This document shows, piece after piece, positions 1 to 7,180 of a DNA stretch of 26,920 bases. The DNA comes from Methylocystis sp. (GTDB lineage: Bacteria; Pseudomonadota; Alphaproteobacteria; Rhizobiales; Beijerinckiaceae). Under the pieces are notes generated by a model. The model did no database searches, was not told where the DNA came from, and was given only the letters and a program-made list of their open reading frames with translations. The DNA lies in contig JALRFG010000009.1 in the NCBI GenBank assembly GCA_023253795.1, positions 1 to 26,920 of the forward strand. Direction: 5' to 3'. How positions within the stretch are numbered: position 1 is the first letter of the stretch; the number at the start of each line of letters is the position of its first letter. The position numbers were made by a program, and so were the translations under genes.

Positions 1-995
1 CCTATGAAGTGACGACGCTGCGCGAGGATGTCGAAACCGACGGGCGTTACGCCAAAGTGCGCTTCGGCGGCGATTTCGAACAGGACGCACGCCGCCGCGA
101 TTTCACCGTCAACGCCCTGTCGCTGACGCCGGACGGCAGGCTGCATGACTATGTCGGCGGCCTCGACGATCTCGCCGCGCGCCGCATTCGTTTCATTGGC
201 GACGCCGCGACGCGCATCCGCGAGGATTATTTGAGGGTGCTGCGGTTCTTCCGCTTCAACGCCTCGCATGGCGCCGGGGATTTCGATCGCGACGGCCTGC
301 ATGAGTCGATCCTCGCGCGCGAGGAGCTGGCGCGTCTGTCGCGCGAGCGCGTCCGCGCCGAACTCCTGAAACTGCTGATCGCAGGACGCGCCCCTGAAGT
401 CATGCGCGCCATGTCTCGGGCCGGCGTCATCGAAGTCATTCTTGGCGTTGGCTATCCGGCGCGACTGGAGCGCCTCGCCGCTTTCGAGACGGCGCAAGGC
501 AAAAAACCCGACGCCGTTCTGCGGCTCGCCGCTTTCGCGGTGCTGACGATCGAGGATGCGGAGCGGCTGCGCGATCGTCTGCGTCTGTCGAACGATGAAG
601 CCGCCAGACTCACGTCCGCCGCGAAAACCCTCGCCGCCTTGCATGGGCTGGAGACGCCGCCGCCGGTGTCGCATTTGCGCGAGATGCTGTTCGTCTGCGG
701 CGCGCGCGCCGCTCGGGACGGACTGGCGCTGGCCTTCGCCGCCAGCGGCGCGACGCCCGACGATTCGCGCTGGATTGAAGCCGCCCGCTATCTCGATGAA
801 ACGCCCGTGCCGGTTTTCCCGCTCAAGGGCGCCGATCTGATCGCCCGCGGTCTAGCGCCCGGCAAAAAACTCGGCGAAACCCTCAACGCCTTGCAAAAAG
901 CCTGGATTCGCGCCGGTTTCCCGCGCGATCCGGCGGTTTTGCAGGCGCTGGTCGAAGGCGCAACAGGCGTCGACGGCGATCTGCTCGATCCCTGA
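1..995 (+). CDS. cca: CCA tRNA nucleotidyltransferase, 5'-truncated by window edge
   Basis: This enzyme adds or repairs the 3'-terminal CCA of tRNAs in the cytoplasm, using CTP and ATP without a nucleic acid template. The reading frame is already open at base 3, so the gene begins upstream and the GTG at 9 is internal. The visible part starts just after the nucleotidyl-transfer core. It carries the family signature RRRDFTVNAL, then HDYVGGLDDL and the RIREDYLRVLRFFRF motif of the nucleotide-recognition and neck region, followed by a helical tail typical of bacterial class II CCA/poly(A) polymerase-like enzymes. About 330 residues are visible and the first catalytic motifs are off-window. The gene ends in TGA at 993-995, about 120 bases before the HNH gene. 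Poly(A) polymerase is the alternative within the family, but alphaproteobacterial proteins of this form are usually annotated as CCA enzymes. Confidence 0.9.
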   Translation, partial: YEVTTLREDVETDGRYAKVRFGGDFEQDARRRDFTVNALSLTPDGRLHDYVGGLDDLAARRIRFIGDAATRIREDYLRVLRFFRFNASHGAGDFDRDGLHESILAREELARLSRERVRAELLKLLIAGRAPEVMRAMSRAGVIEVILGVGYPARLERLAAFETAQGKKPDAVLRLAAFAVLTIEDAERLRDRLRLSNDEAARLTSAAKTLAALHGLETPPPVSHLREMLFVCGARAARDGLALAFAASGATPDDSRWIEAARYLDETPVPVFPLKGADLIARGLAPGKKLGETLNALQKAWIRAGFPRDPAVLQALVEGATGVDGDLLDP

Positions 996-1008
996 TCCGA
1001 CAAGCGCC

Positions 1009-1036
1009 TTCACAAGCGCGTCATCCTGCCTATAAA
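1009..1036 (+). promoter_or_regulatory. candidate sigma-70 promoter for the HNH gene leader
   Basis: TTCACA (1009-1014) and TATAAA (1031-1036) are separated by 16 bases, in the short gap after the CCA gene. This predicts a start near 1043, just upstream of an AGGAGG at 1052-1057. The assignment rests on sequence match only. Confidence 0.45.
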
Positions 1037-1061
1037 TTATCTCAACGTCGCAGGAGGCCTA

Positions 1062-1107
1062 CATGGACCTCGCGGTCCGTGGAGCCCTTCTCGAATAAAA
1101 AGAGAGG
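1062..1107 (+). promoter_or_regulatory. two leader hairpins, the second hiding the HNH ribosome site
   Basis: Hairpin A pairs CATGGACC (1062-1069) with GGTCCGTG (1074-1081) around a TCGC loop and encloses the leader-peptide ATG; it includes one G-T pair. Hairpin B pairs CTTCTC (1087-1092) with GAGAGG (1102-1107), with one G-T pair, and so covers the ribosome site of the HNH gene. A ribosome stopping at TAA 1096-1098 would sit on the left arm and loop of hairpin B and could free that site. The pairing was read by eye, with no folding energy computed. Confidence 0.35.
1063..1098 (+). CDS. candidate 11-residue leader peptide upstream of the HNH gene
   Basis: An ATG at 1063 follows a near-ideal Shine-Dalgarno AGGAGG (1052-1057) at a spacing of 5 bases. 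It opens an 11-codon frame, MDLAVRGALLE, ending in TAA at 1096-1098, 17 bases before the GTG start of the HNH gene. The peptide has no run of one amino acid, so classical amino-acid attenuation is not suggested. It is too short to prove by coding statistics; the evidence is the strong ribosome site and its position. It could instead be a chance ATG behind a purine-rich stretch. Confidence 0.35.
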   Translation: MDLAVRGALLE

Positions 1108-1115
1108 CAGGCAGC

Positions 1116-1685
1116 GTGACCGTTCACTTTCGCCAGACCGTTTCGCCGCAAGCCTGTCCTGCGCTCGTCCTCAACGCCGACTATCGACCACTCAGCTATT
1201 ACCCACTGTCGCTCTGGGGCTGGCAGGACGCCATCAAGGCGGTGTTCCTCGATCGGGTGCATATCGTTTCCGAATATGACCGCACCGTCAAAAGCCCGCG
1301 CTTTGAAATCCGCCTGCCCTCGGTCGTCTGTCTGAAGGAATATGTGCGGCCGGTGCGGCATCCGGCCTTCACGCGCTTCAACGTCTTCCTGCGTGATCGC
1401 TTCACCTGCCAATATTGCGGCGCGCATGACGAACTGACCTTCGATCACGTCATCCCGCGCTCCAAGGGCGGAGCGACAACTTGGGACAATGTCGTCGCGG
1501 CCTGCTCGCCCTGCAATTTGCGCAAGAGCGACCGCCTGCCCCATGAAGCGCATATGTCGCCGGCGCAGACGCCGTTTCAGCCGAGCGTCTCCGACCTGCA
1601 TCGCAACGGCCGGCTGTTTCCGCCCAATTACCTGCATGAGAGCTGGATGGATTATCTTTACTGGGATTCGGTGCTCGATCCGTAA
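1116..1685 (+). CDS. HNH endonuclease family protein
   Basis: This is a 189-residue HNH (McrA-like) nuclease-fold protein. The HNH core lies in the second half: a zinc-knuckle CxxC in FTCQYCG, then DHVIPRSKGG with the metal-binding Asp-His, an Asn-containing helix (TWDNVVAAC), and a second CxxC in CSPCNLRKSD. The N-terminal 90 residues and the tail PPNYLHESWMDYLYWD are typical of a conserved alphaproteobacterial family of this length. I do not know its biological substrate; it is not obviously part of a restriction or phage module here. Translation most likely starts at GTG 1116, behind GAGAGG at 1102-1107. The leader peptide and hairpins just upstream suggest translational control. The gap to the following membrane-protein gene is 21 bases, so the two are probably cotranscribed. 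Confidence 0.85.
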   Translation: MTVHFRQTVSPQACPALVLNADYRPLSYYPLSLWGWQDAIKAVFLDRVHIVSEYDRTVKSPRFEIRLPSVVCLKEYVRPVRHPAFTRFNVFLRDRFTCQYCGAHDELTFDHVIPRSKGGATTWDNVVAACSPCNLRKSDRLPHEAHMSPAQTPFQPSVSDLHRNGRLFPPNYLHESWMDYLYWDSVLDP

Positions 1686-1706
1686 AGCGCCGATCCCGGA
1701 GATCAC

Positions 1707-2195
1707 ATGCTGCGTCGCCTGATCGTTATCGCTTTCGCTTTCCTGATTGCGTCCTGCGCCGGCGTATTCCTGCTGGTGATGGCCGCCCTGTTCGATCCGG
1801 CGACCCGCGAGGCGGGGCTCGTCGCCACCATGAACGGAATTTTCTTCATCATCGACGAGGCGATGCGACACGGCGATCCTGAAGACGCCATCGCCGCTTT
1901 CTTCGCCGTGGCGCAGGCGATCGCCATCGCCGTTTGCGTCGCGCCGCTGGCGGTCGCCGTAGCGACGGGAGAAGCGATGGGCGTGCGTCAGCTGATCTGG
2001 TACTCAGGGATCAGCGGCGTTTTCGCTGGCGCCTCGCCCTGGATCGCGCGCGCCGCACGCGGGCTGGATCGGGCGCGTGAGGCGACGCCCATTGAAGCGC
2101 GGATCGCCCTGCTGTTTTTTCTGACCGGCGTTTTCACCGGCTTCGTCTATTGGCTGATCGCCGTTCCCAAAGACCGCGCCCGAACCGATCAATAG
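1707..2195 (+). CDS. predicted four-helix inner-membrane protein, unknown function
   Basis: This 162-residue protein is not recognised as a known family. Hydrophobic stretches suggest four membrane segments, at about residues 3-27, 66-90, 93-112 and 132-153. The first is followed by a polar loop containing IDEAMRHGDPEDA. The N-terminus (MLRRLIVIAFAFLIASCAG) also resembles a lipoprotein signal with a possible lipobox-like ASCAG, but the later membrane segments make a polytopic protein more likely. The start ATG 1707 has GGAG six bases upstream, and the gene lies 21 bases after the HNH gene, probably in the same transcript. Its 3' end overlaps the convergent gene at 2189-2195 by seven bases. 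Confidence 0.65.
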   Translation: MLRRLIVIAFAFLIASCAGVFLLVMAALFDPATREAGLVATMNGIFFIIDEAMRHGDPEDAIAAFFAVAQAIAIAVCVAPLAVAVATGEAMGVRQLIWYSGISGVFAGASPWIARAARGLDRAREATPIEARIALLFFLTGVFTGFVYWLIAVPKDRARTDQ

Positions 2196-2794
2196 GCTTT
2201 GCGCATGCCGCGCCGATTGCCGCTATGACGCCAATAGGCGAAGACGAGCCCGGCGAGGAAAACGCCGCCGAGCATCGCCGGCGCAAAGAAACTGAATGCG
2301 CTGCCGACGACAAAGGCGAAACGGGTGGTCCGACGCAGGCCGGAGGGCTCCGACACGGTCAGAAAAGCGGCGTAGCGTCCACTCTCCGCATATTCATGAT
2401 CAATGACGACCGCGCCGCCGGGGTAAGTCTGCGCCGGCATGAAGGCCACTGTCAGCGGCGCCAGATCGTCGGTCTCGCTGAGGGCCCCGCCCGGTTCGCG
2501 CACAACGCGCACTTCTATGGGAAAGGCGCGCAGCCGTTCGGCGACGAGATCGACGGTCAGAATGATGCGGCCAGGCGCCGGAAATTCGTCGCAGAAACGA
2601 TCCCGCGAGCGATCCGGCATATAGGCGACGACAGAAATCAGATCCGGACCGATCGAGAGTTCGCACTGGTCGCGAATGGTGGAGCCTTTGTCCATGCTGA
2701 TCGCCTGCGCGGCCGGACAGGCGGCGAAGAGGACAAGCAGTCCGGTCGCCGCAGCCATCATCCATCGACGCATGAACAGACCCTGCAAGCGCAT
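2189..2794 (-). CDS. exported, membrane-anchored protein of unknown function
   Basis: This is a 201-residue protein starting at the ATG whose codon ends at 2794, with AAGGA eight bases upstream. An earlier in-frame ATG at 2878 lacks this context. A signal peptide lies near the start (RRWMMAAATGLLVLFAACPAAQA, described by its ends). It is followed by about 120 residues of beta-rich sequence with two cysteines (DQCELS and RFCDEF) that could form a disulfide. A C-terminal membrane helix (near PAMLGGVFLAGLVFAYWR) ends in a basic tail. This topology puts the middle domain in the periplasm. The pattern 'MPAQTYPGGAVVIDHEYAES' followed by 'YAAFLTV' recalls small Ig-like periplasmic domains, but I cannot name a family. 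It is divergent from the gene at 2924 and convergent with the gene ending at 2195. Confidence 0.6.
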   Translation of the reverse strand: MRLQGLFMRRWMMAAATGLLVLFAACPAAQAISMDKGSTIRDQCELSIGPDLISVVAYMPDRSRDRFCDEFPAPGRIILTVDLVAERLRAFPIEVRVVREPGGALSETDDLAPLTVAFMPAQTYPGGAVVIDHEYAESGRYAAFLTVSEPSGLRRTTRFAFVVGSAFSFFAPAMLGGVFLAGLVFAYWRHSGNRRGMRKAY

Positions 2795-2830
2795 CGCCAA
2801 TATCCTTATTCGCGGCGCCAGCAGCGGCGC

Positions 2831-2911
2831 ACATGTCCCGTGACCTCCGGGAATCCCCCGTTTTTCAGGCAATGGCAAGGGGGCAATATTGACGCTCCCG
2901 GTGGGACATGT
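2831..2911. promoter_or_regulatory. 9-bp inverted repeat in a divergent intergenic region
   Basis: ACATGTCCC at 2831-2839 is exactly repeated in inverted form as GGGACATGT at 2903-2911, with 63 bases between. Both arms lie between the divergent genes ending at 2794 and starting at 2924. A possible -35 box, TTGACG (2889-2894), precedes the right arm, so a protein bound there would sit in the promoter spacer. The -10 match is poor. Chance occurrence is possible. Confidence 0.25.
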
Positions 2912-2923
2912 TCTTAACCATTC

Positions 2924-4261
2924 ATGGCCGATTATTATTCCTTAATTTTCCGGGCAATCTCGGCGCTTCCGCAATCGTCCATCGAGGCGCGCCAGACGGT
3001 TTACGCGCGGGCGCGCACGGCGCTTGTCACGCAGTTGCGGAATATTCAGCCCCCGGTCGGCGAGGCGGATATTCGCGCCGAAAGCCGGGCGCTCGAAGAA
3101 GCGATCACCCGCATCGAACTGGAGATCGCCGGAAAAGCCGCTAAATCCGTCGCGCCGCCCCCACCACCCGCGAAACCGGCGCCAACCGCCCCGGTCCAGG
3201 CGCCCGCCGGCGCAGGCGCAAGCAAATCCGCCGCCTCGCCCTCGGCGGCGCTGGCGCGTTTGCGCGAACGCGCCGCGCAAGCAAAAGCGGGATTAACGTC
3301 TAGCAAACCCGCCGAAAGAGACGCGCCGCCGCCCCCGCCGGGAGCCAGTTTCCGCGAAACGCTGGAAGGAGTCGAAACGCAACCGGCGCAACCGCTGCAG
3401 ACGTCACTTGCGCCTGCCGCGCAGCCCGCCGCCAGCCGGGAAACCCTGCGGCCTGCCGCGCCGCTTCCTCTGCCGCCCCGGCCACAACGCCGGCGCGGAC
3501 AAATTCTGGCGGTGATCGGCGTGCTGATGGCGCTGATCGGCACGCTCGCCCTGCTCGCCTGGCAGTTTCACGAACGCCCCGAAGATCAGGCCGGCCTCAA
3601 ATCCTCCGGCGGCGAAACCGCCACGGAGGAAAGCGGCAAATATGGCGATCGGCTGGAAACCGCCGACACCGGCAAGGGCGGCAATGTGCCTGTCGCCCAA
3701 AAAGCGGAAATGTGGGTCGCTTCGCTCAATGAGCCGGAAAAAGTCGAACGCATCTATCCCGCCAATGTCGTGTGGCGGCTGGAGAATGTCGGCGGCGGTC
3801 CCGGCGAAACGGTGGGCTCGGCGATCCGCGGCGATGTCGATATTCCCGACGCAAAGCTGAAAGCCACTCTGCTCTTCCGCAAGAACACGGACCCGACTCT
3901 GTCCGCCTCGCACACGATCACGATTTCCTTCAAGCCCGAAGCCGGCAGCCCGGTTGGCGACGTGAAGGCGATCGGTCCGATCCAGATGCGCCGTCCCGAC
4001 GCGCAGTCGGGTGAAAAACTCGTCGGCATCCCGGTGCCGATCAGCAATAATTACTTCCTGATCGGACTGATGCGCGGCGATCCCGAGAAGCGCAACATTC
4101 AAGTGTTGCGTTCGCTTTCGGTGATTGATCTGCCGTTCCAGTTCGCCGACGGGCGTCTCGCCACCATCAATCTTCTGAAAGGGCCTACCGGCGACCGCAT
4201 CTTCGCCGAGGGCGTCGATAGCTGGGCGACCAACGATCAGGCGACAAAGACCAGCCGGTAA
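2924..4261 (+). CDS. single-span membrane protein with Pro/Ala-rich linker, unknown function
   Basis: This 445-residue protein has three parts. Residues 1-75 are a helical cytoplasmic domain (YYSLIFRAISAL, then YARARTALVTQLR and ALEEAITRIE), an N-terminal pattern I associate with Rhizobiales proteins of unknown function. Residues 76-190 are a low-complexity Pro/Ala linker with a short helical insert (ALARLRERAAQAKA) and a basic stop (PRPQRRRGQ). Residues about 192-216 form one membrane helix. Residues about 217-445 are a predicted periplasmic domain. The long linker suggests the protein spans a distance or tethers two compartments. No catalytic motif is visible. The ATG 2924 start has no strong ribosome site. 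The 3' end overlaps the convergent gene at 4237 by 25 bases. Confidence 0.7.
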   Translation: MADYYSLIFRAISALPQSSIEARQTVYARARTALVTQLRNIQPPVGEADIRAESRALEEAITRIELEIAGKAAKSVAPPPPPAKPAPTAPVQAPAGAGASKSAASPSAALARLRERAAQAKAGLTSSKPAERDAPPPPPGASFRETLEGVETQPAQPLQTSLAPAAQPAASRETLRPAAPLPLPPRPQRRRGQILAVIGVLMALIGTLALLAWQFHERPEDQAGLKSSGGETATEESGKYGDRLETADTGKGGNVPVAQKAEMWVASLNEPEKVERIYPANVVWRLENVGGGPGETVGSAIRGDVDIPDAKLKATLLFRKNTDPTLSASHTITISFKPEAGSPVGDVKAIGPIQMRRPDAQSGEKLVGIPVPISNNYFLIGLMRGDPEKRNIQVLRSLSVIDLPFQFADGRLATINLLKGPTGDRIFAEGVDSWATNDQATKTSR

Positions 4262-4548
4262 ACGAAGGAATTGGCGTCTTTCCGACTGACCCAGTCGCCT
4301 TCCGGCGGACAGTCGCCCTGTTGCGACAGCGCAACCGTCCACGGTCGTCCCATCAGACAATCCGCGTCCGCATCCCAAACGACCCAGCCGAAGTCTGGAT
4401 GGCGCAGCATCCAGATATTTTTGTCGGCGCGGCGATAGCGCCGCATGCCGTTTTCATCGGTGGCGCGCAGGAAGGTGTATATGGCGCCGTCGGAAAGACG
4501 GCGCATCTCGATCTTCTCGCCCATTGCCGCTGTCGCGTCTTTCTGCAT
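4237..4548 (-). CDS. 103-residue conserved-looking protein of unknown function, downstream of helicase
   Basis: This is a soluble, Trp-rich small protein (IWMLRHPDFGWVVWDADADC, later GDWVSRKDANSFVYRL) with no signal peptide or membrane segment. The pattern suggests a compact beta-rich fold. I do not recognise the family. The ATG at 4548 lies only nine bases after the stop codon of the helicase gene, with GAG-rich sequence between, so the two are very likely cotranscribed and possibly translationally coupled. A second in-frame ATG eight codons in (MGEKIEM) is an alternative start. The gene's last 25 bases overlap the end of the convergent gene that finishes at 4261. The operon position hints at a role alongside the helicase, but nothing in the protein shows DNA binding. 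Confidence 0.6.
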   Translation of the reverse strand: MQKDATAAMGEKIEMRRLSDGAIYTFLRATDENGMRRYRRADKNIWMLRHPDFGWVVWDADADCLMGRPWTVALSQQGDCPPEGDWVSRKDANSFVYRLVFVA

Positions 4549-4557
4549 CTCTGCGTC

Positions 4558-5655
4558 TCACATCACCAGCGTCAGTCGCTTCGCCGCGCGCGTCACGCCG
4601 GTGTAGAGCCAGCGCGCCCGATGTTCACGAAAAGCGAAGGATTCATCGAAAAGCGTAACATGATCCCATTGCGAACCCTGCGCCTTGTGAACCGTCAGCG
4701 CATAGCCGAAATCGAATTCATCCGAGTCCTTACGCAACGCGTAAGGGATCTCGCCTTCGCCGCCGTCAAAGAATTGCGGGATGACGGCGACGCGCTGAAA
4801 CTTGCCGGCCTCGCCCTCCTCCGGCGTCACCAGCAAGCGCACTTTGCCGCGCCGCACAGCCCCGGCGCTCTTCACCGTGAACAAGGCGCCGTTGAGCAGA
4901 CCTTTCTTGCGATTGTTGCGCAGGCAAACCAGTTTCTCGCCCGATTGCGGCATTGCGCCGGTGAAGCCGCGCAACTGACGCAAGCGGCCATTATAGGCGC
5001 GGCGCGTTTTATTCATGCCGACCAGCACCTGATCGGCGCCAGTGACGAACGCCGGATCAAGTTCGGCGCGTGAAATGATGCGCGTGTCGCCATAAACGCC
5101 ACGCGATAAGGGCTGACATTCGCGCACCATCATGGACAGGCGGATGATCGGATTATCCGCCGCCTGACGATGCACCTGCGTCAGCATCACATCGGGTTCG
5201 GCCTCGGTGAAAAAACCGCCGCCCTTCACCGGCGGCAATTGCGCCGGATCGCCCAGAACCAGCACCTTGCTGCCGAAAGACAGAAGGTCTCGGCCGAGTT
5301 CTTCATCGACCATCGAACATTCATCGACGATGATCAGCTTCGCATGGGCGGCGTCGCTTTCGTCGTTGAGCACGAAAGACGGTTCTTCGGTTTCCGTGTC
5401 CGTGGCGCGATAGATCAGACTGTGCAGCGTGCGCGCATCGCGGCAGCCTTTGGAGCGCATGACCAGCGCCGCCTTGCCGGTGAAGGCTGCGAATGCGACG
5501 TCGCCATCGACATGTTCCGCGAGGTGGCGCGCTAAGGTGGATTTGCCGGTTCCGGCGAAGCCGAACAGGCGAAAGACCTGTGGCCCGCCCTTCGCCGCCA
5601 GCCAGCGAGCGACGGCGGCGAGCGCCTGATCCTGTTCGGGAGTCCAGTCGGGCAT
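4558..5655 (-). CDS. SF1B ATP-dependent DNA helicase, Dda/RecD-like
   Basis: This 365-residue protein is a compact superfamily-1B helicase resembling T4 Dda or the RecD core. Visible motifs in order are Walker A GFAGTGKST (residues 32-40), motif Ia around FAAFTGKAALVM, Walker B IIVDECSMVDEE, motif III VLGDPAQLPPVKG, a UvrD_C_2-type segment ALTVHKAQGSQWDHV and motif VI YTGVTRAAKRL. It has no nuclease domain and no RecBC partner nearby, so it probably unwinds DNA 5' to 3' in repair or replication restart rather than as part of RecBCD. Its start ATG 5655 has GGAA five bases upstream. It lies 74 bases after hemN and nine bases before the 103-residue gene on the same strand. Confidence 0.9.
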   Translation of the reverse strand: MPDWTPEQDQALAAVARWLAAKGGPQVFRLFGFAGTGKSTLARHLAEHVDGDVAFAAFTGKAALVMRSKGCRDARTLHSLIYRATDTETEEPSFVLNDESDAAHAKLIIVDECSMVDEELGRDLLSFGSKVLVLGDPAQLPPVKGGGFFTEAEPDVMLTQVHRQAADNPIIRLSMMVRECQPLSRGVYGDTRIISRAELDPAFVTGADQVLVGMNKTRRAYNGRLRQLRGFTGAMPQSGEKLVCLRNNRKKGLLNGALFTVKSAGAVRRGKVRLLVTPEEGEAGKFQRVAVIPQFFDGGEGEIPYALRKDSDEFDFGYALTVHKAQGSQWDHVTLFDESFAFREHRARWLYTGVTRAAKRLTLVM

Positions 5656-5729
5656 GGTTTCCGGGAACGTCTGGGGAATCGAATTTTCAAACGATGCCGG
5701 AGGCGGCGGTCCGCGACAAGAGTCTCGCG

Positions 5730-7076
5730 TTACACCGCCACCGTGTGACGCGCCGGCGCTGTCGCCAGATAGGCGTCGAAGGCGGCGGCGGCGAGCCGCA
5801 GAAACGGCTGTCCGCGCGGCGTCACCGTCACGCGCCGGCCGGATAATTCGACGACGCCATCGGCGGCGAGATCCGTCAACGCCACCTCTGCAGCGTCGAA
5901 GGCGTCAATCGCAAAGCCATGCGCCTCGGCGACATCGCCGTAATCGACCGTAAAATCACACATCAATCGTTCGATGACCTCGCCACGGGCGCGATCTTCG
6001 CGCGAAAACGCCAGTCCGCGCGTGACCGGAAACTCATCGGCTTCGACGGCGCGGCGCCAGCCGGCGAGATCCGTGGCGTTGCCGACGAAGCCTTGCGGCA
6101 GCCGGCCGATGGATGAAACGCCAAACGGCAGGAGCGCGTCGGCCTGATCGATGGTGTAGCCCTGAAAATTGCGGCGCATATGGCCGTTGCGCGCCGCGAT
6201 CGCCAGCGGGTCGTCGGGATGGGCGAAATGATCGAGGCCGATGGCGACAAAGCCCTCCTCCTCCAGCGCTGCGCGCACCGCCGCCGCCTGCGCCAGTCGC
6301 TCCGCCGCGCCGGGCAGATCGGCGGCGTCGATCAGTTTCTGATGCGTCTTGAACCATGGCACATGCGCATAGCCGAAAACGGCGAGCCGCCACGGCGACA
6401 GGCTGGCGGCCAGCTTCGCCGTACGCACGACATCGGCGACGCTTTGCTTCGGCAAGCCGTACATCAAATCCAGATTGATCGCCGTAATGCCGGCGTCACA
6501 CAGCATCTCGACGGCGCGCGCGACCGTCTCATAGGGCTGCACGCGTCCCGACGCCTGCTGCACATGTTCATTGAGATCCTGCACGCCAAGCGAGGCGCGA
6601 TTGACGCCGGCCTGCGCCAGAGTCCTGACGAGTTCGGCGGTGAGCAGGCGCGGGTCGAGTTCGATCGAATGTTCGACATCCGGCGAGAGCGCAAATAACG
6701 CGCCGACACCTTCGGCGATTTCAGCGAAACGCGCCGGCCCGAGAATGCCGGGCGTGCCGCCGCCCCAGTGAATGCTGTCGACCCGTCGCGCGCGCGTCGT
6801 CGCCGCCGTCAGCTCCAGCTCGCGCAGCAACGTCTCCTTGTAGGCGGTCAGCGGCGCGTCCTGTTGCAACGCCTTGGTGTGGCAGCCGCAATAGGCGCAA
6901 ATTTCCTTGCAAAAGGGCACGTGGAAATAGAGTGAAAGCGCCGCATCCGGCGACAGCGCCGCCAGCCAGTCGCGCATCTGCGCAGCGCCGATTTCTTTGG
7001 AGAAATGCGGCGCGGTCGGGTAGCTCGTGTAACGGGGCGCCATACGCTCCGCAAGCGCGAGTGCGGCCGGGTCCAT
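5730..7076 (-). CDS. hemN: oxygen-independent coproporphyrinogen III oxidase
   Basis: HemN is a radical-SAM enzyme that converts coproporphyrinogen III to protoporphyrinogen IX without oxygen, in cytoplasmic heme biosynthesis. The start MDPAAL...RYTSYPTAPHF is characteristic of true HemN. The cluster motif CKEICAYCGC places cysteines at about residues 56, 60, 63 and 65, giving CxxxCxxC plus the fourth Cys found in HemN proper rather than in HemW. HWGGGTP, SIELDPR and DLMYGLPKQ follow, and a HemN C-terminal domain completes 448 residues, close to the usual length. The ATG at 7076 has AAAGGGAA about six bases upstream. I found no clear FNR/FixK-type box in the 104 bases upstream, so oxygen control is not visible here. 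It is preceded by tolC and followed by the helicase on the same strand. Confidence 0.95.
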   Translation of the reverse strand: MDPAALALAERMAPRYTSYPTAPHFSKEIGAAQMRDWLAALSPDAALSLYFHVPFCKEICAYCGCHTKALQQDAPLTAYKETLLRELELTAATTRARRVDSIHWGGGTPGILGPARFAEIAEGVGALFALSPDVEHSIELDPRLLTAELVRTLAQAGVNRASLGVQDLNEHVQQASGRVQPYETVARAVEMLCDAGITAINLDLMYGLPKQSVADVVRTAKLAASLSPWRLAVFGYAHVPWFKTHQKLIDAADLPGAAERLAQAAAVRAALEEEGFVAIGLDHFAHPDDPLAIAARNGHMRRNFQGYTIDQADALLPFGVSSIGRLPQGFVGNATDLAGWRRAVEADEFPVTRGLAFSREDRARGEVIERLMCDFTVDYGDVAEAHGFAIDAFDAAEVALTDLAADGVVELSGRRVTVTPRGQPFLRLAAAAFDAYLATAPARHTVAV

Positions 7077-7180
7077 GCGTCGTTCCCTTTTCCTTGCGCA
7101 GAATACAGATCGACCATAACGCCCCGGAACGCACGGGCAACACCACGCCGCCGCTTCATTTCAGCGCGGCGACGCGCGGG

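Noticed and set aside
1059..1871. 270-residue minus-strand frame
   Set aside because: It is antisense to the HNH gene, which has intact zinc and HNH motifs.
2150..2917. 255-residue plus-strand frame
   Set aside because: It is antisense to the better-supported exported protein at 2189-2794 and has the Arg/His/Gln-rich look of a high-GC shadow frame.
4321..5073. 250-residue plus-strand frame
   Set aside because: It is antisense to the helicase and its downstream gene, both of which have clear support.
6920..7180. Search for an FNR/FixK box or other oxygen-control site upstream of hemN
   Set aside because: No TTGAT-N4-ATCAA-like site was found in the gap to tolC.
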